DNA of 64,000 nucleotides from SZUA-309 sp965232595 (GCA_965232595.1 OZ246983.1:3472001-3536000); one strand, 5' to 3'. Shown: positions 25,434 through 34,904, numbered from the stretch's first letter. Notes: generated by a model not told the origin, from the sequence alone. Program-made: numbers and translations.

Positions 25434-26473
25434 GCCAGGGTTTCCGCCAGCTCGAGCAGCAGCGCTCGGGTGTCCTCAAAACCAAGGCAGCCGTCGGTGA
25501 TGCTGACGCCGTAACGCATCTGCTCGCTGATGTCCTGGCGACCGCCGGACAGGTGGCTCTCGATCATCAGCCCGCGAATGCCCGGGTTGGCGGCCTGCTT
25601 GCCAGCCCCCGTCTTCAGCCCGATCACCGACCGGGCCACTGCCGGCTGCTGTTCCGGGTCCTTGCCGCTGTTGGCGTGACTGCAGTCGATCATCACCGTG
25701 TCCGGCAGACCAGCTTCGCGGAGCAGCGCCTGCGCCGCGGCGATCGACCCAGCGTCACAGTTCGGCTGGCTGCCGCCCCGCAGCACCAGATGACAGTCCG
25801 GATTGCCCCGCGTCTCGAGGATGGCCGGTGCCCCTTCCTTGGTCAGCGACGGAAACAGATGCCGATGGCTGGCCGCGCGGATGGCGTCCACGGCCACCTG
25901 AACGTCGCCGTCGGTTCGATTTTTCAAGCCGACGGGCATGGAGAGGCCTGAAGCCAGCTCCCGGTGGATCTGACTTTCCACCGTTCGCGCACCGATGGCG
26001 CCCCAGCTCACCAGGTCGGTGTAGTACTGACCGAAGGTGGTATCGAGAAACTCGGTGGCCGCGGGCAGCCCCGCTTCGTTGACCTTCAGCAGCACCTGCC
26101 GGGCAAGCCGCAGGCCCTGGTTGATCCGATAGCTGCCATCCAGATCCGGGTCGTTAATCAGGCCCTTCCAGCCCACCACGGTCCTCGGCTTCTCGAAGTA
26201 CACGCGCATCACGCAGTAGATCTGCTCGGAGACGTCAGCGGCCAGCGCCGCAAGCCGGCCTGCGTATTCTTCGGCGGCGGCCGGGTCGTGAATCGAGCAG
26301 GGGCCCACCACCACCAGGAGGCGGGGATCCTCGCCGGAGAGCGTCTGTCGGACGATGTCCCGAGCGCTAGTCACAAGCGCACCCGCCGCCTCGCCCAGGG
26401 GCAACTCCTCCTCCAGGACCGCGGGAGAAATGAGCGGGTGGGTCTGCTGAATCCGTAGGTTGTCGGTCTGCAT
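25430..26473 (-). CDS. 3-deoxy-7-phosphoheptulonate synthase (class I DAHP synthase)
   Basis: 347 residues, as for AroF/G/H. Condenses phosphoenolpyruvate and erythrose 4-phosphate at the entry to the shikimate pathway. Signature VVVGPCSIHDP, YFEKPRTVVGWKGLINDP, PVGLKNRTDGD, LRGGSQPNCDA and the metal-site CSHANSGKD are all present. The N-terminal extension NLRIQQTHPLISPAVLEEELP is the feedback-regulatory segment of this class; which aromatic amino acid inhibits it cannot be told by eye. The start at 26473 is chosen on homology; the frame stays open further upstream into the leader of the next gene. Confidence 0.94.
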   Translation of the reverse strand: MQTDNLRIQQTHPLISPAVLEEELPLGEAAGALVTSARDIVRQTLSGEDPRLLVVVGPCSIHDPAAAEEYAGRLAALAADVSEQIYCVMRVYFEKPRTVVGWKGLINDPDLDGSYRINQGLRLARQVLLKVNEAGLPAATEFLDTTFGQYYTDLVSWGAIGARTVESQIHRELASGLSMPVGLKNRTDGDVQVAVDAIRAASHRHLFPSLTKEGAPAILETRGNPDCHLVLRGGSQPNCDAGSIAAAQALLREAGLPDTVMIDCSHANSGKDPEQQPAVARSVIGLKTGAGKQAANPGIRGLMIESHLSGGRQDISEQMRYGVSITDGCLGFEDTRALLLELAETLA

Positions 26474-26543
26474 GGCCGGGGAGTTTACGGAAGTTGCACC
26501 ACCTCCGACCAGCCCGGAGAATGCGCCTTCCCTAGGAGGCTTC

Positions 26544-29500
26544 ATGTATCACCGCTACCAGTCTGTGTTCAATTTCCTGTCATCAGCTGCGCTCGCCGGG
26601 GCGTTAATGCTGGTTAATCCCCTGGTTTGCGCGGCGGAGGGGAAGGCGGACGACGACGGCCTGAGCCTGAAGGGCACCCGACAGGTGTCGTTCGAGACGA
26701 CTGAAGGCACCTGGCTTTCTCTCGATGTGTCTCCGAACGGTCAGCAGATCGTCTTCGAGCTGTTGGGGGATCTCTATCTGCTGCCGGTTGAAGGCGGCGA
26801 GGCGGAGCCCCTGACCACGGGTATGGCCTTCGACAGCCAGCCGCGCTTCTCGCCCGATGGCGAGCGGGTTGTGTTCGTCAGCGATCGGGACGGCACCGAC
26901 AACGTCTGGACCCTGGCGGTGGACGGCAGCGATCCCCGACAGCTGACCAAGGAGACCGGCAAGTTCCTGTTCGTCTCCCCCGAGTTTGCGCCTGATGGCA
27001 GCCATGTGATCGTCTCGAAGACGAGTTGGGGGCTGCGTACGCACGAGCTCTGGGCCTATCACGTCGACGGTGGCAAAGGCATCCAGATGACGGTGGCGGC
27101 GGCGAGTTCCGATACGCCAACCAATCAGCGTTCGAACACGCTGGGCGCGATTTACTCTCCGGACGGTCGCTACCTCTACTTTGCCCGCAAGTACGGCGGC
27201 TTCGCCTACAACCTGCAGTTTCCGCAGTGGCAGATCGTCCGGCGCGATCTGCGGACGGGCGAAGAGGATTACCTGACCCAGGCGCAGGGCAGCGCGTTCA
27301 GGCCTCGACTGTCCCCGGACGGCACCCTGCTGGTTTACGGCACCCGTTATGAGCAGCAGACCGGGCTGCGGATTCGCGACCTGGAGACCGGCGAAGACGA
27401 CTGGCTCGCCTATCCGGTTGAGCACGACGAGCAGGAGAGTCGATTCACCAGAGATCTGTTGCCTGGCTACGCCTTTACCCCGGATGGCGAGGCGATTCTG
27501 TTGAACGTGGATGGCGGCATCCGCCGACTCGAGATTGCCAGCGGTGAGTTGAGCGAGGTGTCGTTTACGGCCAGCGTCGAGCAGTCGCTCGGGCCGCAGC
27601 TTTACTTCCCTTATCGGCTCGGCCTCGGGCCCGTGAAGGCGCGGATGCTGATGGGGCCACAGCTGTCACCCGATGGCAGCCAGCTCGCGTTTTCCAGCTT
27701 TTTCCAGGTGCACGTCTACGATCTCTCCAGCGGCGATATTCGAACCCTGACCCCTGACGGGCCGGCGGCCGAAGGTGGCCGGGCTTTTCATCCGGCCTGG
27801 TCTCCGGACGGCAGGGAGCTCGCTTATGTGAGCTGGTCCAGCAGCGGTGGGCACCTGTGGCGGGTTCGGGCCAACGGCCGGAGCAAGCCGGTGCAGGTTT
27901 CAGAGCGCCCGAGCTTCTACTCGGAGCCTGCCTGGTCGCCGGATGGCACGCGGATACTGGCCCTCAGGGCCGCCAGCTACGATCGCCTGTACAAAGAAAA
28001 CGACTGGGGCTGGACGATCGGCTCGGATCTGGTCTGGTTCGACCGCAGAGGCGGTGAAGCCAGCCTGATCGCGCCATCCAGAGGGTTCCAACGCCCGCAC
28101 TTCGGCCCGGAATCAGATCGCATCTATCTCTACAACTGGAGCACGGGCCTGAGCTCGCTGCGCTACGACGGCACCGATCGCCGGGATCACCTGGCGGTGA
28201 AGGGTACCGGCATCCTGCTGACGGACGAGGAGGTGTCGGCAGACGATGTGCGGCTGTCGCCGGACGGGACGCACGCGCTCGCTCAGCATGCCTCCCAGCT
28301 CTACCTGATCCGCCTGCTGAACCCGAACCTGAGTGGTCTGTCGCTGAGCCTGGCAAACGCCAATCTGCCTATGGCGCGAATCACGGACATCGGCGCCGAT
28401 TTCTTCGGCTGGTCGGAAGGTGGCGAGTCGATTTTCTGGACCGTAGGCAATCAGCTCTATCAGCGGCCACTGGATTCGGTTGCCTTCCAGGAGGAAGACG
28501 CCGAAGAAGCCGATACGGAAAAGGGCGCGGAAGAATCTGAACCGGCGGAATCAGCAGAAACAGCTGAATCAGGCGAAGAAGAGGCTGACCCGGTTGGGGC
28601 GGACGAGGAAGAGATCGCCGAGACGCACGAGTCCGTCAGCACCTACCCGATTGCGCTGTACCGGCCTCGGCACGAACCTTCGGGCACGCTCGTGCTGCAG
28701 GGCGCCACCGTGCTCAGCATGGAGGAGAACGCAGCGCCGATCGAAAACGCGACCGTGGTGATCGTCGACAACCGGATCGAGTCGGTCGGCAGCGAGCCGC
28801 TCGAGCCAGTGCCGGACGGTGCTGAGGTCGTTGACGTCCATGGTACGTACCTGCTGCCGGGATTTGTCGACACCCATGCCCATCACCGTCTGCTGCGGGG
28901 GATTCTGGAAGACGCAAACTGGGGCTTCCTGGCCAACCTGGCCTATGGCGTCACCACGGGCCTCGACGTCCAGCCCGGCACAACGGATGTGATCGCCTAC
29001 GAAGATCTGATCGATGCCGGCCTGGTCACCGGTCCACGCGCGCTTTCCACCGGTCCCGGCATCTTCAGCGACAACAACTTCCGCTCCGTCGAGCATGCCC
29101 GGGCGGTGCTGAGGCGCTACAAGGATCACTACGGGGTGCGGAACCTGAAGGCTTACCTGTCGGGCGACCGGGGTCAGCGGCAGTACCTGGCCCAGGCCGC
29201 CGCGGAGCTCAAGCTGATGCCGACCACGGAAGGGGCGCTGGACATGCGCATGAACCTGACCCATGCCATCGATGGCTTTTCCGGCAACGAGCACGCGCTG
29301 CCGGTGGTGAACCTGTACGAAGACGTGGTGCAGCTGGTTGCCCGCTCCGGCATGTCGTACACGCCGACGCTGCTGGTGGCCTACGGTGGCCCGTTTGCGG
29401 AGAACTACTTCTACACCCGCGAGTCTCCGCATCGGGATCCTAAGCTGCGCCGCTTCATGCCCTCCAACGCCATCGCCGGACGAACGCTGAGAACACAGTG

Positions 29501-29930
29501 GTTCCTGGACGAGGAGTTCACTTTTCCGCGCCTGGCGGCTCAGGCGGCGAAGATCATCCGGGCCGGTGGCCGGGTGGGTGTTGGCGCTCATGGCCAGCTG
29601 CAGGGTCTGGGTTACCACTGGGAGATGTGGGCGCTTGCTGCCGGCGGCCTGGCGCCGATGGAGGTGCTGACGGCAGCCACCCGGCACGGGGCGGAGATCA
29701 TCGGCGTGCAGGAAGACCTGGGCACCGTGAGCCAGGGCAAGCTCGCGGATCTGGTGCTGCTCGCCGAAGACCCGCGGGAAGACATCCGGAACACCAACAG
29801 CCTGCGCTACGTGGTGAAAAACGGCGAGCTGTTCGATGCCTCCAGCATGGATAAGCTCTGGCCGGAACAGGCGCCGTTACCGGAGATGTGGTGGTGGAAA
29901 ATCTCGCCCGAGACCGCGTTGCAGAACTGA
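26544..29930 (+). CDS. Exported TolB-type beta-propeller/amidohydrolase fusion
   Basis: 1128 residues. A perfect AGGAGG lies five bases upstream of ATG 26544, and a signal peptide ends near residue 33. Residues 40-640 carry repeated PD40/TolB motifs (SPDGERVVFVSDRDG, SPDGRYLYFARK, SPDGRELAYVSW). An acidic Glu/Ala linker occupies about 649-699. The C-terminal amidohydrolase domain has LLPGFVDTHAH (metal ligands H778, H780), a propeller-like PTTEGALD region, GRVGVGAHGQ, and the terminal GKLADLVLLAEDP. Related proteins act on peptides or amides in the periplasm. It is separated from the divergent DAHP synthase gene by 70 bases. Confidence 0.88.
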   Translation: MYHRYQSVFNFLSSAALAGALMLVNPLVCAAEGKADDDGLSLKGTRQVSFETTEGTWLSLDVSPNGQQIVFELLGDLYLLPVEGGEAEPLTTGMAFDSQPRFSPDGERVVFVSDRDGTDNVWTLAVDGSDPRQLTKETGKFLFVSPEFAPDGSHVIVSKTSWGLRTHELWAYHVDGGKGIQMTVAAASSDTPTNQRSNTLGAIYSPDGRYLYFARKYGGFAYNLQFPQWQIVRRDLRTGEEDYLTQAQGSAFRPRLSPDGTLLVYGTRYEQQTGLRIRDLETGEDDWLAYPVEHDEQESRFTRDLLPGYAFTPDGEAILLNVDGGIRRLEIASGELSEVSFTASVEQSLGPQLYFPYRLGLGPVKARMLMGPQLSPDGSQLAFSSFFQVHVYDLSSGDIRTLTPDGPAAEGGRAFHPAWSPDGRELAYVSWSSSGGHLWRVRANGRSKPVQVSERPSFYSEPAWSPDGTRILALRAASYDRLYKENDWGWTIGSDLVWFDRRGGEASLIAPSRGFQRPHFGPESDRIYLYNWSTGLSSLRYDGTDRRDHLAVKGTGILLTDEEVSADDVRLSPDGTHALAQHASQLYLIRLLNPNLSGLSLSLANANLPMARITDIGADFFGWSEGGESIFWTVGNQLYQRPLDSVAFQEEDAEEADTEKGAEESEPAESAETAESGEEEADPVGADEEEIAETHESVSTYPIALYRPRHEPSGTLVLQGATVLSMEENAAPIENATVVIVDNRIESVGSEPLEPVPDGAEVVDVHGTYLLPGFVDTHAHHRLLRGILEDANWGFLANLAYGVTTGLDVQPGTTDVIAYEDLIDAGLVTGPRALSTGPGIFSDNNFRSVEHARAVLRRYKDHYGVRNLKAYLSGDRGQRQYLAQAAAELKLMPTTEGALDMRMNLTHAIDGFSGNEHALPVVNLYEDVVQLVARSGMSYTPTLLVAYGGPFAENYFYTRESPHRDPKLRRFMPSNAIAGRTLRTQWFLDEEFTFPRLAAQAAKIIRAGGRVGVGAHGQLQGLGYHWEMWALAAGGLAPMEVLTAATRHGAEIIGVQEDLGTVSQGKLADLVLLAEDPREDIRNTNSLRYVVKNGELFDASSMDKLWPEQAPLPEMWWWKISPETALQN

Positions 29931-29963
29931 TCGATTGATGCGGAAGTCAGGGCAGCCAGTCAG

Positions 29964-30398
29964 TTGATCAGAGAAATTGCTGACAAAGACATTCCGGCGC
30001 TGTTTGTGGTGCGTCCGCAGACGAGAGAGAACGCCATGTCGGTTGCAGAGCTGGCGGCGATTGGCATCACCCCGGAATCCATAGGCCACGCCATCAGAGG
30101 GTCACACAAGGGCTGGCTGTTCGAGGAGAACGGAGAAGTCGGCGGCTTTGCCATGGGCGATGCCGAGCAGGCTGAGCTGACGGTGATGGCCATGCTGCCG
30201 CAATACGAGGGTAAGGGAATCGGCGGCGCGCTGCTGACCAGGGTCGAGACCTGGCTTGCTGCTGAAGGCTGCAGCAGGATCTGGCTGACCACCGACATCA
30301 ATCCGGAACTCAGAGCCTACGGCTTCTACCTGAGGCACGGCTGGGAAGACTGGAAGATCGAGCACGGCCTCAGATTCATGCGCAAGCAACTGGGCTAG
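29964..30398 (+). CDS. GNAT family N-acetyltransferase
   Basis: 144 residues. The acetyl-CoA pyrophosphate loop is YEGKGIGGALL, followed by the helix VETWLAAEGC and the strand IWLTTDINPELRAYGFYLRHGW typical of GNAT enzymes. The only start in range is TTG 29964, giving MIREIADKD; a weak CAGGG precedes it. Substrate unknown. It starts 33 bases after the propeller/amidohydrolase stop and may be co-transcribed. Its TAG shares the four bases CTAG with the stop of the convergent diguanylate cyclase gene. Confidence 0.88.
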   Translation: MIREIADKDIPALFVVRPQTRENAMSVAELAAIGITPESIGHAIRGSHKGWLFEENGEVGGFAMGDAEQAELTVMAMLPQYEGKGIGGALLTRVETWLAAEGCSRIWLTTDINPELRAYGFYLRHGWEDWKIEHGLRFMRKQLG

Positions 30399-31564
30399 CT
30401 GACGAACTCGGTCCTGTCCCGTCCTTCCGCTTTCGCCGCGTACAGCGCTTCGTCCACCTGGGCGATCGCTTCTTCGTAAGTCAGCTCGCTGCCGGGCATG
30501 AACAGGCCGGCGCCAACGCTGATGGTGACATGGCTGGAGGTCGGGGATGCCGGATGCGGGATGTCCAGATCGCCGACAGTCCGCCTCAGCCGATGGGCAA
30601 AGGCATGGAGAAAAGTTTCGCTGGGCGCGTAGAGCACGATGGCGAACTCTTCGCCGCCATAGCGGGCGACAAAATCCAGCGGCCGATTGACGCTGCCCTC
30701 CAGTGCCGAGGAGATCCGGGTCAGGCAATCGTCGCCGGCGAGATGACCGAGATGGTCGTTGTAGGACTTGAAGTTGTCCACGTCGATCAGCAGCAGCCCG
30801 ATGCTCGTCTGATCCCGGGCCGCCTGACGCCAGGCACGCGGCAGGAACTCATCGAACATCCGCCGATTGAACACCGCGGTCAGCGAGTCTGTTCGGGAGG
30901 TCTGCTCAAGCCGGAGCATGTTGGCGTAGATCTCTCTGGCGTCCTGCTCCAGCCGATAGCTGGTGAACATGGCCACGGCCTGGGAGAAAACTACGTAGGC
31001 CAGCTTGTGCACCGGCGTGTCGTACGCCACGCCGAAGCCGATGGAGAGCAGCAGGATCGGGGAAGCTGCGATCACGCTCTGACGGAAAGTGAGGCCGAGC
31101 AGCAGGTAGATGTAAAAGGTGAAGAAGATGTTGCCCCACAGCACGACCGGCTCGTTCATGCTGGCAGCAACGAAGCTGTTGGCGAAGGTGCCGACGCCGC
31201 ACAGGAACCCGGCAACGGTGACGTACAGGCCGGTGAACTCCCGATAGCGCTGGAAGAAGGTGAGGATCAGAGCGGCCAGCAACGGCAGCAGCATCAGGCC
31301 GATTCGAAGTGGCACCACTTTCGATGAGTGTGCGTAGTCCGTCGAGAGGTAGTCGACGACGATGACCGTGGCCACCAGCAGCACCGCTGCGCCGAGCCCG
31401 CTTTGCGTGACAGGCAGGTTCCGCTGCCGGTGGTAGGTGTTGAATCCGTGCTCTTCGAGTGCGGAGGATTCGATGCCATCGAGCGGCCGTGGCGGCAGTC
31501 GCAACTCGCCAACCGGTCGTTGCAGGCCGACGGCTCGCAGCAATGCTGTGGGATTCGAGCTCAA
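30395..31564 (-). CDS. Membrane diguanylate cyclase (GGDEF)
   Basis: 389 residues from a TTG start at 31564, two bases after the stop of the preceding gene; no ATG or GTG is available in the N-terminal part. Six or so hydrophobic helices (VLLVATVIVVDYL to AYVVFSQAVAMF) precede a helical linker and the GGDEF domain: LLIDVDNFKSYNDHLGH, then the active site GGEEF at 303-307. The RxxD inhibitory site is present as RPLD at 294-297, exactly five residues before GGEEF, so product inhibition by c-di-GMP is expected. The gene appears to be the third of an operon with the P-II-like and DUF1538 genes. Confidence 0.88.
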   Translation of the reverse strand: MSSNPTALLRAVGLQRPVGELRLPPRPLDGIESSALEEHGFNTYHRQRNLPVTQSGLGAAVLLVATVIVVDYLSTDYAHSSKVVPLRIGLMLLPLLAALILTFFQRYREFTGLYVTVAGFLCGVGTFANSFVAASMNEPVVLWGNIFFTFYIYLLLGLTFRQSVIAASPILLLSIGFGVAYDTPVHKLAYVVFSQAVAMFTSYRLEQDAREIYANMLRLEQTSRTDSLTAVFNRRMFDEFLPRAWRQAARDQTSIGLLLIDVDNFKSYNDHLGHLAGDDCLTRISSALEGSVNRPLDFVARYGGEEFAIVLYAPSETFLHAFAHRLRRTVGDLDIPHPASPTSSHVTISVGAGLFMPGSELTYEEAIAQVDEALYAAKAEGRDRTEFVS

Positions 31565-31566
31565 GA

Positions 31567-32757
31567 TCAGGCTGCCTGCACCACCGGAGATCGAAAGTCG
31601 GTTGCACCGGGCAGATAGGTAGCGACGCGTGGCGCCTCCGTTACCGTTGCGCAGAAGTCGCTGACGCCCGCCTGCGCTGCGCCTTCTTCGATGACACGGG
31701 CGAGGTGAGCTGCCCGTTCGACGTCGGTCACGCAGCGCAGAAGCCCGTACTCCTGATTGATGCGTGCTCCGTAGAGCTGCTCCTCGCTGCCGTCGTCGTC
31801 TCTGGCGACGAAGCGGGCGTAGTTGACGTTCAGGCCCGGCGCGCCGGCATCCAGCAGCAGGTCCATCAGCACCTGCAGCTGATCGCGGTTGACGATCCCC
31901 GTCAGGCAACGCTGGTCCTCCAGCGTGCTGGCCCGCATGCGGATGCCGAGCCCGGCGCTGCGCCCGCCGCCGCCGATGTCGGCAGCGGACTGATCACGCC
32001 AGTGGGTGTGGCCCGCAAGGTGATCGATGGCATTGATGATCTGCTGCATGTTGGCCGGATAGTGATGATGGGAGAACCGGCTGGGCAGGTTGAACAGCCC
32101 GCGATCCACGTTCAGTCGGTACATGAAGCCTCGCCCCGGCAGGTGCAGTTGACCCGCCACGGCCATGGCCTCGAACACGTCCTCGACGTCGCCGGGATCT
32201 GCGATCACGGTCAGCACTTCCTTTTCGTGCTCCTTGGTGATGCGCAGCCAGCCGAGTCGATCACGCAGGCCCCGACCTTCGCAGTAGTAGACGATCGGCC
32301 CGTGCGCGCCGGCGGCGATGGCCGCCCGTGCGACCCGATCGGACAGCCGGTGGTCGACGATGCAGTGAATGATGCCGAGGTTGCCGGCGGCAGCCTTTGC
32401 CGGTGCAGACTGGGAACTGCCGGGCCAGCGGTGAAAGTCGGCCCCAAAGAAGGTGTGCTCTGCGGGTACCGAGTAGACGGCCCCGGTGGCCTGCTGGTGC
32501 AGACGCCCGACCTCGACGATCTCATCGACCAGCGCGGCCGCTTCGGCCTCCGGGACGATGGCCGACAGGGCGGTTCGGGCCGGGCTCACCGGCGGAAACC
32601 AGCGCTTCAACCAGTGGTCGTGCAGCACGGTTCCCCGTGCGGTCCAGCTCAAGAGGCTGGTGCCGGGCCGCGCCGTAATCGCTTCAATCACCCGGTTGGC
32701 GCTCGCTGGCGGCAACATCGTGGTGATCATTGAGCTGGGCGAGTCGTTTCTGAACAT
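31567..32757 (-). CDS. Protein with three apparent tandem P-II-like domains
   Basis: 396 residues, cytosolic. Three segments show the same beta-alpha-beta plus beta-alpha-beta rhythm of P-II-like (GlnB superfamily) folds: about 9-100 (ANRVIEAITARPGTSLLSWTARG, then ALSAIVPEAEAAALVDEIVEVG), 127-222 (VARAAIAAGAHGPIVYYCEGRG, then EKEVLTVIADPGDVEDVFEAM and LPGRGFMYRLNV), and 283-384 (LQVLMDLLLDAGAPGLNV, then YGLLRCVTDVERAAHLARVIEEG). P-II proteins are trimers, so this chain could form a pseudo-trimer. Its ATG overlaps the TGA of the DUF1538 gene by one base. I recall P-II-like genes beside DUF1538 genes elsewhere. The fold call is by eye and unproven. Confidence 0.6.
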   Translation of the reverse strand: MFRNDSPSSMITTMLPPASANRVIEAITARPGTSLLSWTARGTVLHDHWLKRWFPPVSPARTALSAIVPEAEAAALVDEIVEVGRLHQQATGAVYSVPAEHTFFGADFHRWPGSSQSAPAKAAAGNLGIIHCIVDHRLSDRVARAAIAAGAHGPIVYYCEGRGLRDRLGWLRITKEHEKEVLTVIADPGDVEDVFEAMAVAGQLHLPGRGFMYRLNVDRGLFNLPSRFSHHHYPANMQQIINAIDHLAGHTHWRDQSAADIGGGGRSAGLGIRMRASTLEDQRCLTGIVNRDQLQVLMDLLLDAGAPGLNVNYARFVARDDDGSEEQLYGARINQEYGLLRCVTDVERAAHLARVIEEGAAQAGVSDFCATVTEAPRVATYLPGATDFRSPVVQAA

Positions 32758-34700
32758 CAGCCTGCCTCCACGGGTGAGTCGCTGCGAAAGGATGTGTCGG
32801 TAGCTTCTGCCTCAGCCTGGCGGGCCAGCGCCTCGTTGCGCTGGGTATACAGACCGACGGTCAACACGGTGAGGATCGGGCCAACGGATGCCAGTGCCAG
32901 AATGCCGAAACCGTCCGAGACGCCGGGCACGTTGGCGCCGATACCCAGGCCCATCGCCAGGACCAGAGGCACGGTGATCGGTCCGGTGGTTACCCCGGCG
33001 CTGTCCCAGCTGAAGTTGACGAAGCTGTTTGGTGCAAACCAGGTGAGCACCAGAGCCAGGCTGTAAGCCGGAGCCAGTAACCAGAAGAGCGGCAGGCCGT
33101 AGGCCATGGTGACGACACCGGCGCCAATGCCGATGCCGACGCCAACCGCCACGCTCTGCATCAGCAGCTTCTTGCGGAACGCGCCCACGGTGATTCGCTC
33201 TACGGTGTCACCGAGCGCGTTCAGCGCTGGCTCTGCCAGCGTAGCGCCGTAGCCGAGGAAAAAGGCGAAGCCCACCGCCAGCACCTTGCCGATGTCCGGC
33301 ACGTCGACGAGCGGCGGCAGGGCGTGCTCGCCGCCCCAGGGCGTGATCGAGGCGAAGGTGAGCGGGACGTTGCTGCCGAGCTGCGCGCCGAGCGGGGTCA
33401 GGCCCAGAGCGATGCCCAGTCCGAACAGGCACATGCCGGCCAGCGCAAAGGTCACGCCGATCCCGACGTCGGCACCATGATCGAGGCGTTGCCGGAGGAC
33501 CAGCCGCAGCACCACATAGAGAAAGAGGCAGAGCGGCACGATGGCTCTGAAGGACTCGATGAGTGCCTGTTGGAACCGTTCGAGGAAGGACTGGTCGCGA
33601 TCCCAGACGGCGTCGCTGATCACTTCCCACTCGGTGCTCGGCAGCTTGCGGATCACCACCTCGGGATTTTCCAGGACGATGGCGCCGTCGACGAGGCGCG
33701 GTGCGCCGCCGCGGAACGTCACCTCGTGGCGTTCAGGCAGGGTGCCCGCATTCATGTAGCTCTCGAACTCGGGCGTGCTGATCTCATTGCGGTCGGCCGC
33801 TTCGCTGGCCTCGCTCGAGGACGTCGGTGCTGTCTCGGCGCTGCGCTCGATGGAGGCGCTGCCCTGGTAGTACGGCGCGCCGACGTAGTCGTCCCGCACG
33901 TAGTGAAACAGCGCCAGCAGCAGCACGGCCAGGATCGGAAACAGTGAGGCCAGGGTGACGATGCCGAAACCCGAGTGGCCGTCGTTGCCGGAGCCGCTCG
34001 ATACCACCCGACAGACGCCGATTCCCAGAGCCAGCACCAACGGCACGGTGACGGGGCCAGTGGTAACGGCGCCGCAGTCCCAGGCCAGACCCAGGACATC
34101 GTTCAGCACGTCGATGCGGCTGAAGTAGAAAGACAGCGTCAGCAGTAGCAACACGGCCGGCAGCACCAGGATCTTCAGCGGCCAGGCGAAGAAGAAGCGG
34201 AGCACGCCGAGCATGACGGCGAGGCCGACGCCTGCCGCAACCGAGCCGACCAGCTGGCCGGAGAAGTCGTTCAGGAGGCTGTAGAGGAGGGGGGCTTCAC
34301 CCGGCTGCACGCCGGCACCCGCGGCTTTCAGAACGGCGATGGCCGGCTCCGCAAAGGTGGCTCCGGCGCCGAGCAGGACCGCGAAGGCGAGAATGACCGG
34401 CATGCGCGAGTTGCGCGGCAGCACGCTGCCGATGACCTCGCCGAGCGGCATGAGCCCGAGTCGCAGCCCTTCCATGAAGAGCATCAACCCGACCACCACG
34501 ACCAGGATGCCCACGGCAATCATTGCGGCGTACACCAGCGGCAGCTGCAGCACCAGTATCTGGAACACCACCAGGTAGGCGACGATGAACCAGACGCCTT
34601 CCACCTGGCCAACGAAGTGGCGCTTAACGTACGGCAGCAGGATGCGCAGCGTGTCCCTGAGCCCGAGCTGGAACCTCGGGTTATTGTCGATTTCAGCCAT
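32757..34700 (-). CDS. DUF1538 (UmpA/UmpB-like) two-repeat membrane transporter
   Basis: 647 residues with two homologous membrane halves. Each half has a LMPLGEVIGSVLPRNS or LTPLGAQLGSNVP loop, a GATFAEPAI or GATLAEPAL motif, and a WDCGAVTTGPVTVPLVLALGIG or WDSAGVTTGPITVPLVLAMGLG motif. A 90-residue charged loop (about 280-375) joins the halves. This is the DUF1538 family; a two-protein DUF1538 system from a Halomonas has been reported as a Na+(Li+,K+)/H+ antiporter, and here both units are in one chain. It is first in an operon with the P-II-like and GGDEF proteins, which suggests ligand- or c-di-GMP-linked control. Confidence 0.85.
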   Translation of the reverse strand: MAEIDNNPRFQLGLRDTLRILLPYVKRHFVGQVEGVWFIVAYLVVFQILVLQLPLVYAAMIAVGILVVVVGLMLFMEGLRLGLMPLGEVIGSVLPRNSRMPVILAFAVLLGAGATFAEPAIAVLKAAGAGVQPGEAPLLYSLLNDFSGQLVGSVAAGVGLAVMLGVLRFFFAWPLKILVLPAVLLLLTLSFYFSRIDVLNDVLGLAWDCGAVTTGPVTVPLVLALGIGVCRVVSSGSGNDGHSGFGIVTLASLFPILAVLLLALFHYVRDDYVGAPYYQGSASIERSAETAPTSSSEASEAADRNEISTPEFESYMNAGTLPERHEVTFRGGAPRLVDGAIVLENPEVVIRKLPSTEWEVISDAVWDRDQSFLERFQQALIESFRAIVPLCLFLYVVLRLVLRQRLDHGADVGIGVTFALAGMCLFGLGIALGLTPLGAQLGSNVPLTFASITPWGGEHALPPLVDVPDIGKVLAVGFAFFLGYGATLAEPALNALGDTVERITVGAFRKKLLMQSVAVGVGIGIGAGVVTMAYGLPLFWLLAPAYSLALVLTWFAPNSFVNFSWDSAGVTTGPITVPLVLAMGLGIGANVPGVSDGFGILALASVGPILTVLTVGLYTQRNEALARQAEAEATDTSFRSDSPVEAG

Positions 34701-34904
34701 CGTAAATCCGGATATCCTTATCCAATCCGGGCTATCGGCCGACGCCTTGGCCTATTGAGGGGAAACTGAGGAGAAGGCCTGCGAATGTGCGCTCGGTCAC
34801 ATCTGAACCGTGGACGGAACCCGTCGCCGGTTTGTCGGGTCTGAATTCAGAGTGCTGATTCGAGGAGTGGGGAGATTCTGGTTCGCGCATCAATCGCCAT
34901 CTCG
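34701..34904. other. Divergent intergenic region
   Basis: 204 bases between the DUF1538 operon and the DUF3179 gene. It should hold both promoters, but no strong -35/-10 pair was identified. A purine-rich GAGGAGTGGGGAG (34862-34874) is a likely ribosome site for a non-ATG start of the DUF3179 gene at 34875 or 34878. Confidence 0.4.
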
